Assembly: GCA_038002745.1 (NCBI GenBank)
Contig: JBBODD010000001.1
Coordinates: forward strand, 2,542,001-2,606,000
Direction: 5' to 3'
Origin: Bacillus sp. FSL H8-0547
GTDB taxonomy: Bacteria; Bacillota; Bacilli; Bacillales; Bacillaceae
Length of the DNA: 64,000 nucleotides
In this document: positions 47,088 to 56,193 of the stretch, piece by piece
How positions within the stretch are numbered: position 1 is the first letter of the stretch
How the letters are laid out: each line of letters opens with the position of its first letter
Position numbers and translations under genes: made by a program
Notes under the pieces: generated by a model
The model's input: the letters and a program-made list of their open reading frames with translations, nothing else
Told to the model about the DNA's origin: nothing
Database searches by the model: none

Positions 47088-48720
47088 TCAGCTTTTTGAG
47101 AAACGGCTATCGAGCTTAAAGCAATCCTATGAAAAGCTTCCAGTGCAAACATCGGCTGATCATATAATGGACCGCATCAAGCTTGAAAAGCAGAAGAATA
47201 ATCCTTTCTTCAAAGCCAAAACGCTATATGCTGCAAGCTTTGCGGGTGTCATGCTGATAGCGGGGCTGCTTGGTGCACAGCTGCTTGTGCAGAATAATGA
47301 GAGAAATGGCGGAACAGGTGAACAGCCTCCTGCTGTGCAGGTGCCGCCTTCTGCTGAAGAAATTGAAGCTAAACGAAGCGAGCTTGACCTCCTGTTTAAG
47401 GAAAGACTTGCTGCTTTCAAGGCAGAGATTCAGATGCCTGACGCAGAGCTGTATCCATTTATTCAGGAAGCAGAAGATGCAGTCCGGGAATTTGACGGCA
47501 GAAATTCCTATCAGTCCATTCAGGAACTTGACAACTATTTTAAGACAGTCAAGCTGACAGTTGAACAGAACGTCTCATCTCCTGCAGCACAGCTCTCTGC
47601 TTTAAGAACAAAGGCAGAAGAAGGAGAAGAGATAAGGGATGCAGAGATCATCAGCCTTCTTGAAAAACAGAGGATGATGGAGGAGTATTTCTTTGAAAAG
47701 TGGCTGACTGTTTCAAGCACTCTTCAGTATACGGATGTAATTGCCTTCGCTGAACAATTGAACCAAAAAGGCTCCGATCATCCTGAAGCAGGGCCGGTTA
47801 TTGAGGAGATCAGAAACAGCGGCTACCGTTTTTATCACGAAGGGGAAGGCATGATCAATTTCCAGCCGGATCTAGAACTCCTTGAAAACGAACTTGACCC
47901 TAGCCCGCAAATGAAGAAGTATTTTGAAACGGAAAACCAGGCACAGGTTGCCATGGATGCAGCTCTCGCTGTTCCCGTTAATGAACTGGCAGAGCGGACT
48001 GCTGCTCTTGAAGAGTTCATTCTGCAGAACCCAAACTTTAAATACCGTGAAAAATTAAAAGAGCGCTATGAGTTCTGGCTCACCGTCCTGCTTAAAGGCC
48101 TCAACAATACTATGGCTGTGGATGAGCAGCTCAGACTGAAAGAGGAATGGAAATCCGCCTTCGAACAGCTCATGAAAGACTATCCGAATCGTGAGACGAC
48201 ATCAGCTGTATCGGCATACTATGAGTTTTTGAAAGCGCAGAATTTCGCCTTCAAATCACAGGAGGAATATTGGCAGTATAAGGTGAACGTGCCCGAGAGC
48301 CTGAAGCCTGAGGTATCTTTCTTCAGGGGAAGAGAGATTCAGCTCCTGCCAGTATCAAGCAGCATCCAAACTGCCTATCGCGCCTATACTGACGGGGACA
48401 GCACAGCATTGAACGAGCTGCAGCCGGCTGACGTGCTCCGCCTTTATTTGTACGCCACAGTTACCGGAGATGAGGGGACTGCTTATGATCTTATGGCAAA
48501 AGACGAATCTGCACCTTCAGAAGAAGAATTTAAAGCAGGTCTAGAAGAGAAAGCCAAACAGTTCCGGGCTCTTTCTGCAAATACGGTTAAACTGAATGAA
48601 ACATACAGCGAAGATGGCAGCTCAGCCGTATTTGAACTGATTCACAGGGATGGTTCGTCAATGAAGATGACCGTAAAGATAAATATAAGTGACTATACAT
48701 CTAAGGTTGTGTATAACTAA
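47080..48720 (+). CDS. Large membrane-anchored anti-sigma factor
   Basis: 546 residues from ATG 47080, overlapping the sigma gene by 8 bases. A short cytoplasmic N-terminus (about 1-47, the sigma-binding part), one TM helix (AASFAGVMLIAGLLGAQLL, about 50-70), then about 475 extracellular residues. The exported part is acidic and helical, with repeated glutamate-rich segments, and ends in an NTF2/DUF4878-like strand section (LNETYSEDGSSAVFELIHRD). That is much longer than most anti-sigma factors. The first extracytoplasmic stretch (GEQPPAVQVPPS) is a Pro-rich linker. The signal sensed is unknown. Confidence 0.82.
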   Translation: MDDQLFEKRLSSLKQSYEKLPVQTSADHIMDRIKLEKQKNNPFFKAKTLYAASFAGVMLIAGLLGAQLLVQNNERNGGTGEQPPAVQVPPSAEEIEAKRSELDLLFKERLAAFKAEIQMPDAELYPFIQEAEDAVREFDGRNSYQSIQELDNYFKTVKLTVEQNVSSPAAQLSALRTKAEEGEEIRDAEIISLLEKQRMMEEYFFEKWLTVSSTLQYTDVIAFAEQLNQKGSDHPEAGPVIEEIRNSGYRFYHEGEGMINFQPDLELLENELDPSPQMKKYFETENQAQVAMDAALAVPVNELAERTAALEEFILQNPNFKYREKLKERYEFWLTVLLKGLNNTMAVDEQLRLKEEWKSAFEQLMKDYPNRETTSAVSAYYEFLKAQNFAFKSQEEYWQYKVNVPESLKPEVSFFRGREIQLLPVSSSIQTAYRAYTDGDSTALNELQPADVLRLYLYATVTGDEGTAYDLMAKDESAPSEEEFKAGLEEKAKQFRALSANTVKLNETYSEDGSSAVFELIHRDGSSMKMTVKINISDYTSKVVYN

Positions 48721-48723
48721 TGA

Positions 48724-48753
48724 GAAACCGGGCGGGATTCTGCCCGGTTTTTT
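48724..48753 (+). terminator. Terminator after the sigma/anti-sigma operon
   Basis: AAACCGGGCGGGATTCTGCCCGGTTT followed by T residues. Confidence 0.9.
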
Positions 48754-48923
48754 TGGGGTTTTTTGGCGTTTTTAAGTAAACGGTGATTTTGTTAACATCA
48801 TGAAAGCCAACAGCTTATTACTTGACAGTAACTAAATTGTTATTGTAAAAACAGGCCGGATATGATATAGTTTTAAATTGCGTATATTAAACGAGAAAAA
48901 TCAACTTATATAGGAGTGTTACC

Positions 48924-49322
48924 ATGAGTACAAAATTCGAAACAGGTTCTGTTTACACAGGCAAAGTAACAGGAATCCAGCGCTACGGTGCGTTTGTTGC
49001 ATTAGATGAGTCTACACAAGGACTAGTTCACATTTCTGAGATCGCACACGGTTTTGTTAAAGACATTAACGAACAGCTGAAAGTAGGAGACGAAGTACAA
49101 GTAAAAGTACTTTCTGTTGACGAAGCAGCAGGCAAAATCAGCCTTTCTATCCGCGCAACTCAAGAAGCTCCTGCACAAACAGAAGCTCCAAAGAAGCCTA
49201 AAAAGCGCCAGGCTACAGTAAAAGCTACTCCAGCTTACACAAACGAAACTCCACAAGGCTTCAACACGCTTAAAGAGAAGCTTGAAGAGTGGATCGAGCA
49301 ATCAAAACAAACAAACAAATAA
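48924..49322 (+). CDS. yugI: S1-domain general stress protein YugI (GSP13)
   Basis: 132 residues. A single S1 RNA-binding domain (about 5-78: GSVYTGKVTGIQRYGAFVAL, GLVHISEIA, VGDEVQVKVLSVDEAAGKISLS) is followed by a basic, Pro/Ala/Lys-rich linker (APKKPKKRQA) and a short terminal helix. The B. subtilis protein is a general-stress protein that binds ribosomes; related CvfD acts as a post-transcriptional regulator. TATAGGAGTG precedes ATG 48924. Codon use is highly biased, suggesting strong expression. Confidence 0.93.
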   Translation: MSTKFETGSVYTGKVTGIQRYGAFVALDESTQGLVHISEIAHGFVKDINEQLKVGDEVQVKVLSVDEAAGKISLSIRATQEAPAQTEAPKKPKKRQATVKATPAYTNETPQGFNTLKEKLEEWIEQSKQTNK

Positions 49323-49329
49323 GCACGTG

Positions 49330-49403
49330 AAAAGAATGCATCCGGCTGGATGGATTCTTTTTTTTGCATGAAAAAAGCACCGGATCAGGATCCGGTGCTT
49401 TTT
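49330..49403 (+). terminator. Tandem terminators after yugI
   Basis: First AAGAATGCATCC-GGCT-GGATGGATTCTTTTTTT (49336-49366), then AGCACCGGATCAGGATCCGGTGCTTTTT (49375-49402). Confidence 0.85.
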
Positions 49404-49431
49404 CTGTGCTTAAAAATATAATTTGTTCAAG

Positions 49432-49577
49432 GTTGCGGAATACATGATAAAGGTATCTTCGGTAAGCGGAAGCGCCTAAATCCTCAGTCAGAACAAATCC
49501 GACGGAAAAGTCAAAACCGGACTTTTCCGTCGGATTCTTATCTGCCGAACGGATTTAACCAAGGCGCTTCCGCTTTT
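49432..49577 (+). repeat. Dispersed palindromic repeat, copy E (subtype 1, best preserved)
   Basis: Terminal inverted repeat AAGCGGAAGCGCCT (49464-49477) and AGGCGCTTCCGCTT (49562-49575) are perfect over 14 bp. An inner arm AATCCGACGGAAAAGTC pairs with GACTTTTCCGTCGGATT, also perfect. The whole 112-bp core would fold into one long hairpin. A left tail (GGTTGCGGAATACATGATAA) is a diverged form of that in copies A and D. It lies at the 3' ends of two convergent genes. Confidence 0.9.
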
Positions 49578-49581
49578 GATC

Positions 49582-49815
49582 TTAGCGTGCTTCCGGTTTT
49601 GGTTCTGTACGGCCGAGCTCAGCTGCCGGCTTGAAGAGAATGGCAAGGTTGATTAAACCTGCGATTCCGACAAGTCCATAAATAATTCTTGAAAGGGCAG
49701 CATCCTGGCCGCCAAAAATTGCTGCCACTAAATCAAATTGAAAGAAGCCGATTAGCCCCCAGTTGATTGCTCCGATAATCGTAAGTACAAGTGCAATACG
49801 CTGTAATGCGCTCAT
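49582..49815 (-). CDS. yuzA: DUF378 membrane protein YuzA
   Basis: 77 residues, two TM helices, of the DUF378 family: RIALVLTIIGAINWGLIGFF (INWGL is the hallmark) and IIYGLVGIAGLINLAIL. Function unknown. AAGGAGGTT precedes the ATG ending at 49815. The gene order yugI-yuzA-yugJ is that of B. subtilis. Confidence 0.9.
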   Translation of the reverse strand: MSALQRIALVLTIIGAINWGLIGFFQFDLVAAIFGGQDAALSRIIYGLVGIAGLINLAILFKPAAELGRTEPKPEAR

Positions 49816-49974
49816 GCTGATAACCTCCTTGGATGTAAGAATTCACTAATAGAATGCGGAGATGTCATCGAAATTATACACATGCTAAAAAAAAGCTTTT
49901 ACAAGCGCATTTCTTGCAAAAAACATTCCAAACAGGTCATACTTACTTTATAAAAAATAAGGAGGCGATTGATT

Positions 49975-51138
49975 GTGGAAAACTTTACATACCATAATCC
50001 AACGAAATTAATTTTTGGAAAAGACCAGCTACAGCAGCTTCAGACCGAGGTGACAAAGTACGGCAAAAATGTTCTCCTGGTTTATGGCGGAGGAAGCATT
50101 AAACGAAACGGACTGTACGACAAAGTACTTGCTGAACTTGAGAAAACCGGATCAAACGTCTTTGAACTTTCCGGTGTAGAACCGAATCCAAGACTTTCAA
50201 CCGTTCACCGCGGCGTAAATATCTGCAAAAGCGAAAACATTGACTTCCTGCTTGCTGTAGGCGGCGGAAGTGTCATTGACTGTACAAAAGCCATTGCGGC
50301 CGGAGCTAAATATGATGGAGATGCGTGGGACATCGTGACCAAAAAGCATACTCCTTCAGAGGCTCTTCCGTTTGGAACTGTTCTGACGCTTGCTGCGACA
50401 GGTTCAGAAATGAACGCAGGTTCCGTTATTACAAACTGGGAAACACAGGAGAAATACGGCTGGGGAAGTCCGCTGACATTCCCGAAATTCTCAATCCTTG
50501 ATCCTGTCAACACGTACACAGTTCCTCAGGATCAAACCGTGTACGGCATGGTTGACATGATGTCTCACGTATTTGAGCAATATTTCCATCATACAAAAAA
50601 CACGCCGCTTCAGGACCGTTTCTGTGAATCGACTCTGAAAACAGTCATCGAAACAGCACCAAAATTGATGAAAGACCTTGAAAATTATGAGCTCCGCGAA
50701 ACGATCCTTTATTCAGGAACGATCGCATTGAACGGATCTCTTCAGATGGGCTACCGCGGCGACTGGGCAACACACAATATCGAGCACGCTGTCTCAGCTG
50801 TTTATGATATTCCTCATGCCGGAGGCCTTGCCATCCTGTTCCCTAACTGGATGAGACATACGCTTGATGAGAACCTTGACCGCTTCAAACAGCTTGCTGT
50901 CCGCGTGTTTGAAGTGGATACAGAAGGCAAATCAGACCGCGATGTTGCGCTTGAAGGAATCGACAAGCTCAGCGCATTCTGGAGCAGCCTTGGAGCACCA
51001 AGCCGCCTGGCTGACTACGACATCACAGACGAGAAACTTGATCTAATTGCAGATAAAGCAATGGCGAACGGCGAGTTCGGCAACTTTAAAAAGCTGAACA
51101 AAGAAGATGTTCTTGCCATCTTGAAAGCTTCACTTTAA
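49975..51138 (+). CDS. yugJ: Iron-type alcohol (butanol) dehydrogenase YugJ
   Basis: 387 residues of the group III, metal-dependent alcohol dehydrogenases. NAD(P)-binding [13 protein letters not shown], and metal ligands in the segments [30 protein letters not shown] and NWMRH. It probably reduces aldehydes such as butanal. GTG 49975, 9 bases after GGAGG, gives [16 protein letters not shown] as in the family; the in-frame TTG 49969 is too close to the SD. Only one such gene is present, whereas B. subtilis has the pair yugJ-yugK. Confidence 0.93.
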   Translation: MENFTYHNPTKLIFGKDQLQQLQTEVTKYGKNVLLVYGGGSIKRNGLYDKVLAELEKTGSNVFELSGVEPNPRLSTVHRGVNICKSENIDFLLAVGGGSVIDCTKAIAAGAKYDGDAWDIVTKKHTPSEALPFGTVLTLAATGSEMNAGSVITNWETQEKYGWGSPLTFPKFSILDPVNTYTVPQDQTVYGMVDMMSHVFEQYFHHTKNTPLQDRFCESTLKTVIETAPKLMKDLENYELRETILYSGTIALNGSLQMGYRGDWATHNIEHAVSAVYDIPHAGGLAILFPNWMRHTLDENLDRFKQLAVRVFEVDTEGKSDRDVALEGIDKLSAFWSSLGAPSRLADYDITDEKLDLIADKAMANGEFGNFKKLNKEDVLAILKASL

Positions 51139-51148
51139 TGGCACAGGC

Positions 51149-51174
51149 ACCCTGCATCTGCAGGGTGTTTTCAT
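51149..51174 (+). terminator. Terminator after yugJ
   Basis: CACCCTGCATCTGCAGGGTG followed by TTTTCATTT. Confidence 0.8.
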
Positions 51175-51281
51175 TTATTTTTAAATGATCGCGTTTTCAT
51201 TTTTTGGTCCGCTTGATTTACAAACACAGTTTCGTTAAAGTGAAAGAGGATTAAAATTTTAGGAACGATGGAGGAACTGCA

Positions 51282-52631
51282 ATGACACATGTTCGTTTTG
51301 ATTACTCAAAAGCGCTGTCATTTTTTGGTGAGCATGAGCTTACATACCTGCGCGATTTCGTAAAAGTTGCGCATCACTCAATTCATGAAAAAACAGGAGC
51401 GGGAAGCGACTTCCTTGGCTGGGTTGACCTTCCTGAGGCATACGATAAAGAGGAATTTGCACGCATTCAAAAAAGTGCAGAAAAAATCAAATCTGATTCA
51501 GATGTTCTTTTAGTCGTTGGAATCGGCGGATCTTATCTTGGCGCGCGTGCTGCCCTTGAAATGCTGAACCACTCTTTCTACAATGCATTGTCTAAAGAAC
51601 AGCGCAAAACGCCGCAAATCATTTTTGTCGGCAACAACATCAGCTCTACTTACATGAAAGACCTGATGGACCTGATTGAAGGACGCGACTTCTCAATCAA
51701 CGTCATTTCAAAATCAGGCACAACAACTGAGCCTGCTCTTGCTTTCCGTATTTTCCGCAAGCTGCTTGAAGAAAAGTACGGAAAAGAAGAAGCAAAAACA
51801 CGCATCTATGCGACAACAGACAAAGCCCGCGGTGCTTTAAAAACACTTGCTTCAGAAGAAGGGTACGAGTCCTTCATCATCCCTGATGATGTTGGCGGAC
51901 GCTACTCTGTTCTCACTGCTGTCGGCTTGCTTCCAATCGCTGCTGCAGGAGCGGATATTGAAGAAATGATGAAAGGCGCAGCCGCTGCCATGAACGATTT
52001 CTCAACATCTGAGCTTGAAGAAAATGCTGCTTACCAATATGCAGCCGTTCGCAACGCGCTGTATAACCGCGGCAAAACGATTGAAATGCTCATTAACTAC
52101 GAGCCGGGTCTTCAATATTTCTCAGAGTGGTGGAAACAGCTGTTTGGCGAAAGTGAAGGAAAAGACCAAAAAGGCATTTTCCCTGCTTCAGCAAACTTCT
52201 CAACAGACCTGCACTCAATGGGCCAATACGTGCAGGAGGGACGCCGTGATCTTTTTGAAACCGTCCTTAACGTTGAAAAACCGCGTCACGAGATTACAAT
52301 CGAATCAGAAGAAAACGATCTTGACGGCTTGAACTACCTTGCAGGCGAAACAGTTGACTTCGTCAACAAGAAAGCTTTCCAGGGTACGATGCTTGCTCAC
52401 ACAGACGGAGGCGTTCCAAACCTGATTGTGAACCTTCCGGAAATGAACGAGTACACATTCGGCTATCTTGTCTATTTCTTCGAAAAAGCCTGTGCGATGA
52501 GCGGATACCTGCTTGGCGTAAATCCATTTGACCAGCCGGGTGTTGAAGCTTACAAAGTAAACATGTTTGCTTTGCTTGGCAAACCAGGATTTGAAGAGGT
52601 TAAAGCTGAGCTTGAAAAGCGTTTGAAATAA
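51282..52631 (+). CDS. pgi: Glucose-6-phosphate isomerase
   Basis: 449 residues, the short form usual in Firmicutes. It interconverts glucose-6-phosphate and fructose-6-phosphate in glycolysis. Phosphate-binding [14 protein letters not shown], the catalytic Glu in [25 protein letters not shown], and the C-terminal substrate-binding [14 protein letters not shown] are intact. ATG 51282 has GATGGAGGAAC upstream. Codon use is biased toward that of highly expressed genes. It ends in a strong terminator. Confidence 0.97.
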   Translation: MTHVRFDYSKALSFFGEHELTYLRDFVKVAHHSIHEKTGAGSDFLGWVDLPEAYDKEEFARIQKSAEKIKSDSDVLLVVGIGGSYLGARAALEMLNHSFYNALSKEQRKTPQIIFVGNNISSTYMKDLMDLIEGRDFSINVISKSGTTTEPALAFRIFRKLLEEKYGKEEAKTRIYATTDKARGALKTLASEEGYESFIIPDDVGGRYSVLTAVGLLPIAAAGADIEEMMKGAAAAMNDFSTSELEENAAYQYAAVRNALYNRGKTIEMLINYEPGLQYFSEWWKQLFGESEGKDQKGIFPASANFSTDLHSMGQYVQEGRRDLFETVLNVEKPRHEITIESEENDLDGLNYLAGETVDFVNKKAFQGTMLAHTDGGVPNLIVNLPEMNEYTFGYLVYFFEKACAMSGYLLGVNPFDQPGVEAYKVNMFALLGKPGFEEVKAELEKRLK

Positions 52632-52640
52632 AAGTAACTG

Positions 52641-52675
52641 GCAGCCCGGAGTAATTTAACCGGGCTGCTTTTTTT
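52641..52675 (+). terminator. Terminator after pgi
   Basis: GCAGCCCGG-loop-CCGGGCTGC followed by TTTTTTT. Confidence 0.9.
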
Positions 52676-52732
52676 GCGGGGAAATACGGGGAAATAAAAG
52701 CAGGGCCTGTGAAGCCAAAAATTGATTTCGGT

Positions 52733-52925
52733 GGGTAAGCTTGGGCAGGACAGGGTAAGCAAAAGGATGAATCGTACCCAGCAAGAGCGCAAAATAGCAT
52801 GGACAGGGTAAGCAAAGGGAAGAATCGTACCCAGCAAGAGCGAAAAACGGCATGGTCAGGGTAAGCAAAGGGAAGAATCGTACCCAGCTAAAAGCAAAAA
52901 ACGGCATGAGAGGGTAAGCAAACCT
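52733..52925. repeat. 53-bp tandem repeat array
   Basis: GGGTAAGC occurs at 52753, 52806, 52859 and 52912, exactly 53 bp apart, plus a stray copy at 52733. Each unit reads GGGTAAGCaaaggGAaGAATCG, TACCC, then a spacer with AGAGCGaAAAACGGCATG. GGGTA and TACCC at the ends of the first 27 bases pair as a hairpin. Open frames on the minus strand through it only reflect the repeat. Confidence 0.88.
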
Positions 52926-53010
52926 TCCGAAATATGTCATTCCCTCCGCTTCCCTTCCTCATAAAAAACAGTTATCAGGAGAACCTACTTTAAAAAGGAG
53001 GTCGAATCTC

Positions 53011-53415
53011 ATGATTGAAATTCCATCGAAACTGGAAGGGAAATCGTTCAAGCTGTATCATCTTGAAACACAATTAAAGCCGCTTGGGTATGCTATCGGC
53101 GGGGGCTGGGACTATGATCACGGATCGTTTGATTATAAGATTGATGATGAGGTGGGCTATCAGTTTTTGCGTGTTCCGTTTACGGCAGCTGACGGCCAGC
53201 TGGATTCGCCGAATACAACCGTCACGCTCTCAAGTCCCTACTTGCTTTCGCACAAATATCAGATAGGTCTTGATGACAATGTTCATATTGGAAATGTAAA
53301 GGCATCGTTTGACCAGTTTCAGGAGCCGCAGGACAAAGATGCCGATTTTCCGGAGAAATATATAGATGCAGGCAGGGAGTTGGTTAAAGAGCTTGAGGAT
53401 CTGCTGCTTGATTAA
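53011..53415 (+). CDS. yugN: YugN-like family protein
   Basis: 134 residues, all-beta/alpha YugN family: MIEIPSKLEGKSFKLYHLE, GYAIGGGWDYDHGSFDYKID and the acidic end ELVKELEDLLLD. No function is known. ATG 53011 has AAAAGGAGG upstream. Its stop overlaps the stop of the convergent yugO by 4 bases. Confidence 0.9.
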   Translation: MIEIPSKLEGKSFKLYHLETQLKPLGYAIGGGWDYDHGSFDYKIDDEVGYQFLRVPFTAADGQLDSPNTTVTLSSPYLLSHKYQIGLDDNVHIGNVKASFDQFQEPQDKDADFPEKYIDAGRELVKELEDLLLD

Positions 53416-54404
53416 TGAGTAATCATAATCAGAAGATCCTCTTCTTTAAGAATCTGGGAGATCGGCGGATTAAGTTTCGTCTGATCTCCTTTTTTGATGC
53501 CAATTAGCAAGTATTCTTTTTCAAGCATAGAGTGGCTGGCATCGTGAAAGGTTTTTCCCACTAGCTCAGGAGGAATCGGAATGATTTTAAAGTAGTTTCC
53601 GTTGGCGGGATTCAGTTCTGAATATACACTCGACAACCCGTACTTGGCCAGGTAGCTGTTCATCATCAAGTGGCTTGAAAGCTGATAGGATTTGATTATT
53701 TCATCAGCTCCCGCTCTTTTGGCATTATTCACATGCATCCCGGTAACAAGCTCGACAACCGTATAAAGGTCAGGGTTCATGCCTTTTAAGGCAAGCAGGA
53801 TTAAAATCGACTGCATGTCGGCATCCGTTTCACTTTTATACTGGTCGGCCGTGATGATTGCTGCATCAGCTTTTTCAATGTTTGCTTTGATCAGTGTCCG
53901 GTCAATAGTGGGATTGCCTTTAATGAAATGCAGATTTTCAATTAATGGAGACTCCTCGAGCGTGTCATCAATCAGCACGATGTTTTTATAGGGCTTTACC
54001 TTTTGCAGAGTCTCAATAAGCTCATTTGATTTTTCATTCCATCCAATAATCACGACATGATTACCATATTTGTAGGCCGTTTCTCCCTTTAGGTAAGAAT
54101 GCTGCTTCTGAAAAGCTGCCGCCGACAATGTGGCAAAGTAGGTCGTAACAAATCCGGCACCAATAAGGATGAGTACAATGCCTACTGATCTTCCGGCAAC
54201 CGTTTCTGGAACATAATCGCCGAACCCGACGGTGGATACGGTGACAAGTGCCCACCAGATTCCGTCAAAAACGGTCGGGAATACGTCTGGTTCTATTAGG
54301 GCTATCACTTGTCCAAAGAGAAGGACAATCAGCATCACGATTAAAATAATGCGCACATATAGAGGCCATCTCAGCCAGTCTACAAGCAGTTTATTCGATC
54401 TCAA
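53412..54404 (-). CDS. yugO: Potassium channel YugO
   Basis: 330 residues: two TM helices (about 13-35 and 75-98) around a pore loop with the selectivity filter TVSTVGFGDYVPE, then a cytoplasmic RCK/TrkA-N domain (about 115-235, VVIIGWNEKSNELIETLQ) and a TrkA-C-like end. YugO releases K+ and, in B. subtilis, drives electrical signalling in biofilms. TTG (54404) follows CAGGTGTGAG. It is downstream of mstX in one operon, 14 bases apart. Confidence 0.93.
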   Translation of the reverse strand: MRSNKLLVDWLRWPLYVRIILIVMLIVLLFGQVIALIEPDVFPTVFDGIWWALVTVSTVGFGDYVPETVAGRSVGIVLILIGAGFVTTYFATLSAAAFQKQHSYLKGETAYKYGNHVVIIGWNEKSNELIETLQKVKPYKNIVLIDDTLEESPLIENLHFIKGNPTIDRTLIKANIEKADAAIITADQYKSETDADMQSILILLALKGMNPDLYTVVELVTGMHVNNAKRAGADEIIKSYQLSSHLMMNSYLAKYGLSSVYSELNPANGNYFKIIPIPPELVGKTFHDASHSMLEKEYLLIGIKKGDQTKLNPPISQILKEEDLLIMITH

Positions 54405-54418
54405 AGCTCACACCTGCC

Positions 54419-54661
54419 TTATTTTTTGTTTGGTAAAAATGATAGGACCTCACGGATAATGGCATTTATTTTCTCCGAAACAGTTTCTGTTCCATAGGCT
54501 TCAATTGCTTTTTCAATTGCAGCAACTGTATCCTCTTTAAATTCAATCACCGGCTTTTCTTCTTCAGCATCATTGTAGAATTGAATGAATACATCAAGCC
54601 CCTCATTCATTTTGTCGATGGCCTCGCTAAGTGCAGTCTTTTCCTCATCAGACAGTTTCAT
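54419..54661 (-). CDS. mstX: Mistic-family membrane-associating protein MstX
   Basis: 80 residues. The stretch EAIDKMNEGLDVFIQFYND and the later EKINAIIREVLS align with the core of B. subtilis Mistic, but the N-terminal 26 or so residues of that 110-residue protein are missing, as in the shorter homologues of other bacilli. Mistic associates with the membrane without a signal peptide and is co-expressed with YugO. The ATG ending at 54661 has AAGGAAGTG upstream. Confidence 0.88.
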   Translation of the reverse strand: MKLSDEEKTALSEAIDKMNEGLDVFIQFYNDAEEEKPVIEFKEDTVAAIEKAIEAYGTETVSEKINAIIREVLSFLPNKK

Positions 54662-54799
54662 CTCATCACTTCCTTGATTTCAAACATGCTTTTATGTAGT
54701 ATGTGCAAGTTTCTCCCATTTTTTCTACTTGTTTCGTTTATGTATGCATAGTCAGGGATTGCGGAAGATAAAAGAAAACTCAAGTGAAAAGGTTGAGAC

Positions 54800-56107
54800 A
54801 TGGTGATAAAGCGATACGTGAGCGTAAAAAAGAAATTTTGGATCAGCCAGACTGCGGCTTTTATGTGGATGCTCTTCTCTGTCTTCCTTTCTCTTCCATG
54901 GCTGAGGGAGCTTGCTGAGCTGACCGGGCTGCCGCTAGCCATCTTCATTATTGGCGGCATTGCCTACATACCGGGATTTTTGAATGCCTTTTTGATCACC
55001 AGCCTGCTGATTGACAGGCAGCCTCCATATAAAAACAGCAGTCCTGCGATTCCGGTCACCATTTTGATTGCGGCTAAGAATGAAGAGAAGAATATCGGGA
55101 CGACAATCAGGTATTTGGCCAATCAGGATTACATGGGAAGTCTTGAAGTGATTGTAGTGGATAACGGATCTGAGGACTCCACCACATCAGAAGCCATAGA
55201 AGCAGGGACTTCCTATGGCATTCCTGTGCGTCTCCTCCATGAAGAAAATCCGGGGAAATATCATGCGCTGAACAAAGGCATTAATGAAACAATGACGGAT
55301 TTCGTTCTTACTCTTGATGCAGATACGCTGCTGCACAAAAGTGCTGTCCGGCGCATTGTTTCAAGGATGATCAGTTCCCCGGAGGATGTTTGTGCTGTAG
55401 CAGGAACGATTCTTGTCAGAAACAGCAGGGAAAATCTTCTGACAAAAATGCAGGAGTGGGACTACTTCCTCGGCATTGCAGCCATCAAAAGGCTTCAGGG
55501 ATTATATCAGGGAACGCTCGTTGCACAGGGGGCATTCAGTTTGTACAAAACGTCTGCTGTAAGGGAAATCGGCGGATGGCCGGAAGCGATAGGGGAGGAC
55601 ATTGTTCTGACCTGGCGATTTCTTCATCACGGGTACAGAGTGTACTTTGAGCCTTTGTCTGTTGCGTTTACAGAAGTTCCGGCTTCCTTCCGTCACTTTG
55701 CCAGGCAGCGGTCGAGGTGGGCAAGGGGGATGATTGAAGCGCTGAAGGAAATGAAGCCGTGGCATCAGCCGGCCATTTTTGCGAAATTCCTGACGGGCAT
55801 TAATTTCATCATGCCGTATCTTGATTTTACGTATACCGTTTTCTGGATTCCCGGCCTGATTCTCGCTTTTTTCGGTCATTACTGGATTGTCGGGCCGATG
55901 ACCCTTTTTGTTCTGCCTCTTACCCTGATCAGCTATTTGAGCATCTATACCTATCAGAAAAAAGTGTTCAGGGAACTTGATTTAAAAGTAAGAAAAAATA
56001 TCACAGGCTTCTTTTTCTTCGTTTTAAGCTACCAGCTGATCATGGCTCCTGTTTCCGTCTGGGGATACTTTCAGGAGGTTTTCAGGCTGAAAAGAACCTG
56101 GAAATAA
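54800..56107 (+). CDS. GT2 glycosyltransferase, processive type
   Basis: 435 residues. Two N-terminal TM helices, a cytoplasmic GT-A domain (about 75-310) and C-terminal TM helices (about 325-400). Key motifs: VTILIAAKNEE, VVDNGSEDST, LTLDADT (D,D), GEDIVLTWRFLHHGY (ED) and RQRSRWARG, the QxxRW motif of processive synthases such as NodC, IcaA and hyaluronan synthase. The product is unknown. It is divergent from mstX, its SD is AAAGGTTGA, and there is no obvious operon partner. Confidence 0.9.
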   Translation: MVIKRYVSVKKKFWISQTAAFMWMLFSVFLSLPWLRELAELTGLPLAIFIIGGIAYIPGFLNAFLITSLLIDRQPPYKNSSPAIPVTILIAAKNEEKNIGTTIRYLANQDYMGSLEVIVVDNGSEDSTTSEAIEAGTSYGIPVRLLHEENPGKYHALNKGINETMTDFVLTLDADTLLHKSAVRRIVSRMISSPEDVCAVAGTILVRNSRENLLTKMQEWDYFLGIAAIKRLQGLYQGTLVAQGAFSLYKTSAVREIGGWPEAIGEDIVLTWRFLHHGYRVYFEPLSVAFTEVPASFRHFARQRSRWARGMIEALKEMKPWHQPAIFAKFLTGINFIMPYLDFTYTVFWIPGLILAFFGHYWIVGPMTLFVLPLTLISYLSIYTYQKKVFRELDLKVRKNITGFFFFVLSYQLIMAPVSVWGYFQEVFRLKRTWK

Positions 56108-56164
56108 ATAAAATGCTAAAGTAACGCGAAAAAGCAAAGAATAAAATCAAATAAAACGGAATCC

Positions 56165-56193
56165 GGGTTTCACCTTATGAAAGGAGGTGACCC
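56165..56193 (+). promoter_or_regulatory. SD-sequestering hairpin before the mini-ORF of yugS
   Basis: GGGT (56165-56168), a TT bulge and CACC (56171-56174) pair with GGTG (56186-56189) and ACCC (56190-56193), putting the SD AAGGAGGTG in the loop and stem. GGAGGTGACnCnTT is shared with the leader at 511-526. Confidence 0.45.

Noticed and set aside
52733-52925. CRISPR array or coding repeats on the minus strand
   Set aside because: The spacers are nearly identical to each other, so it is a plain tandem repeat; three overlapping minus-strand frames with the same repeated residues reflect the repeat, and none has a convincing SD.
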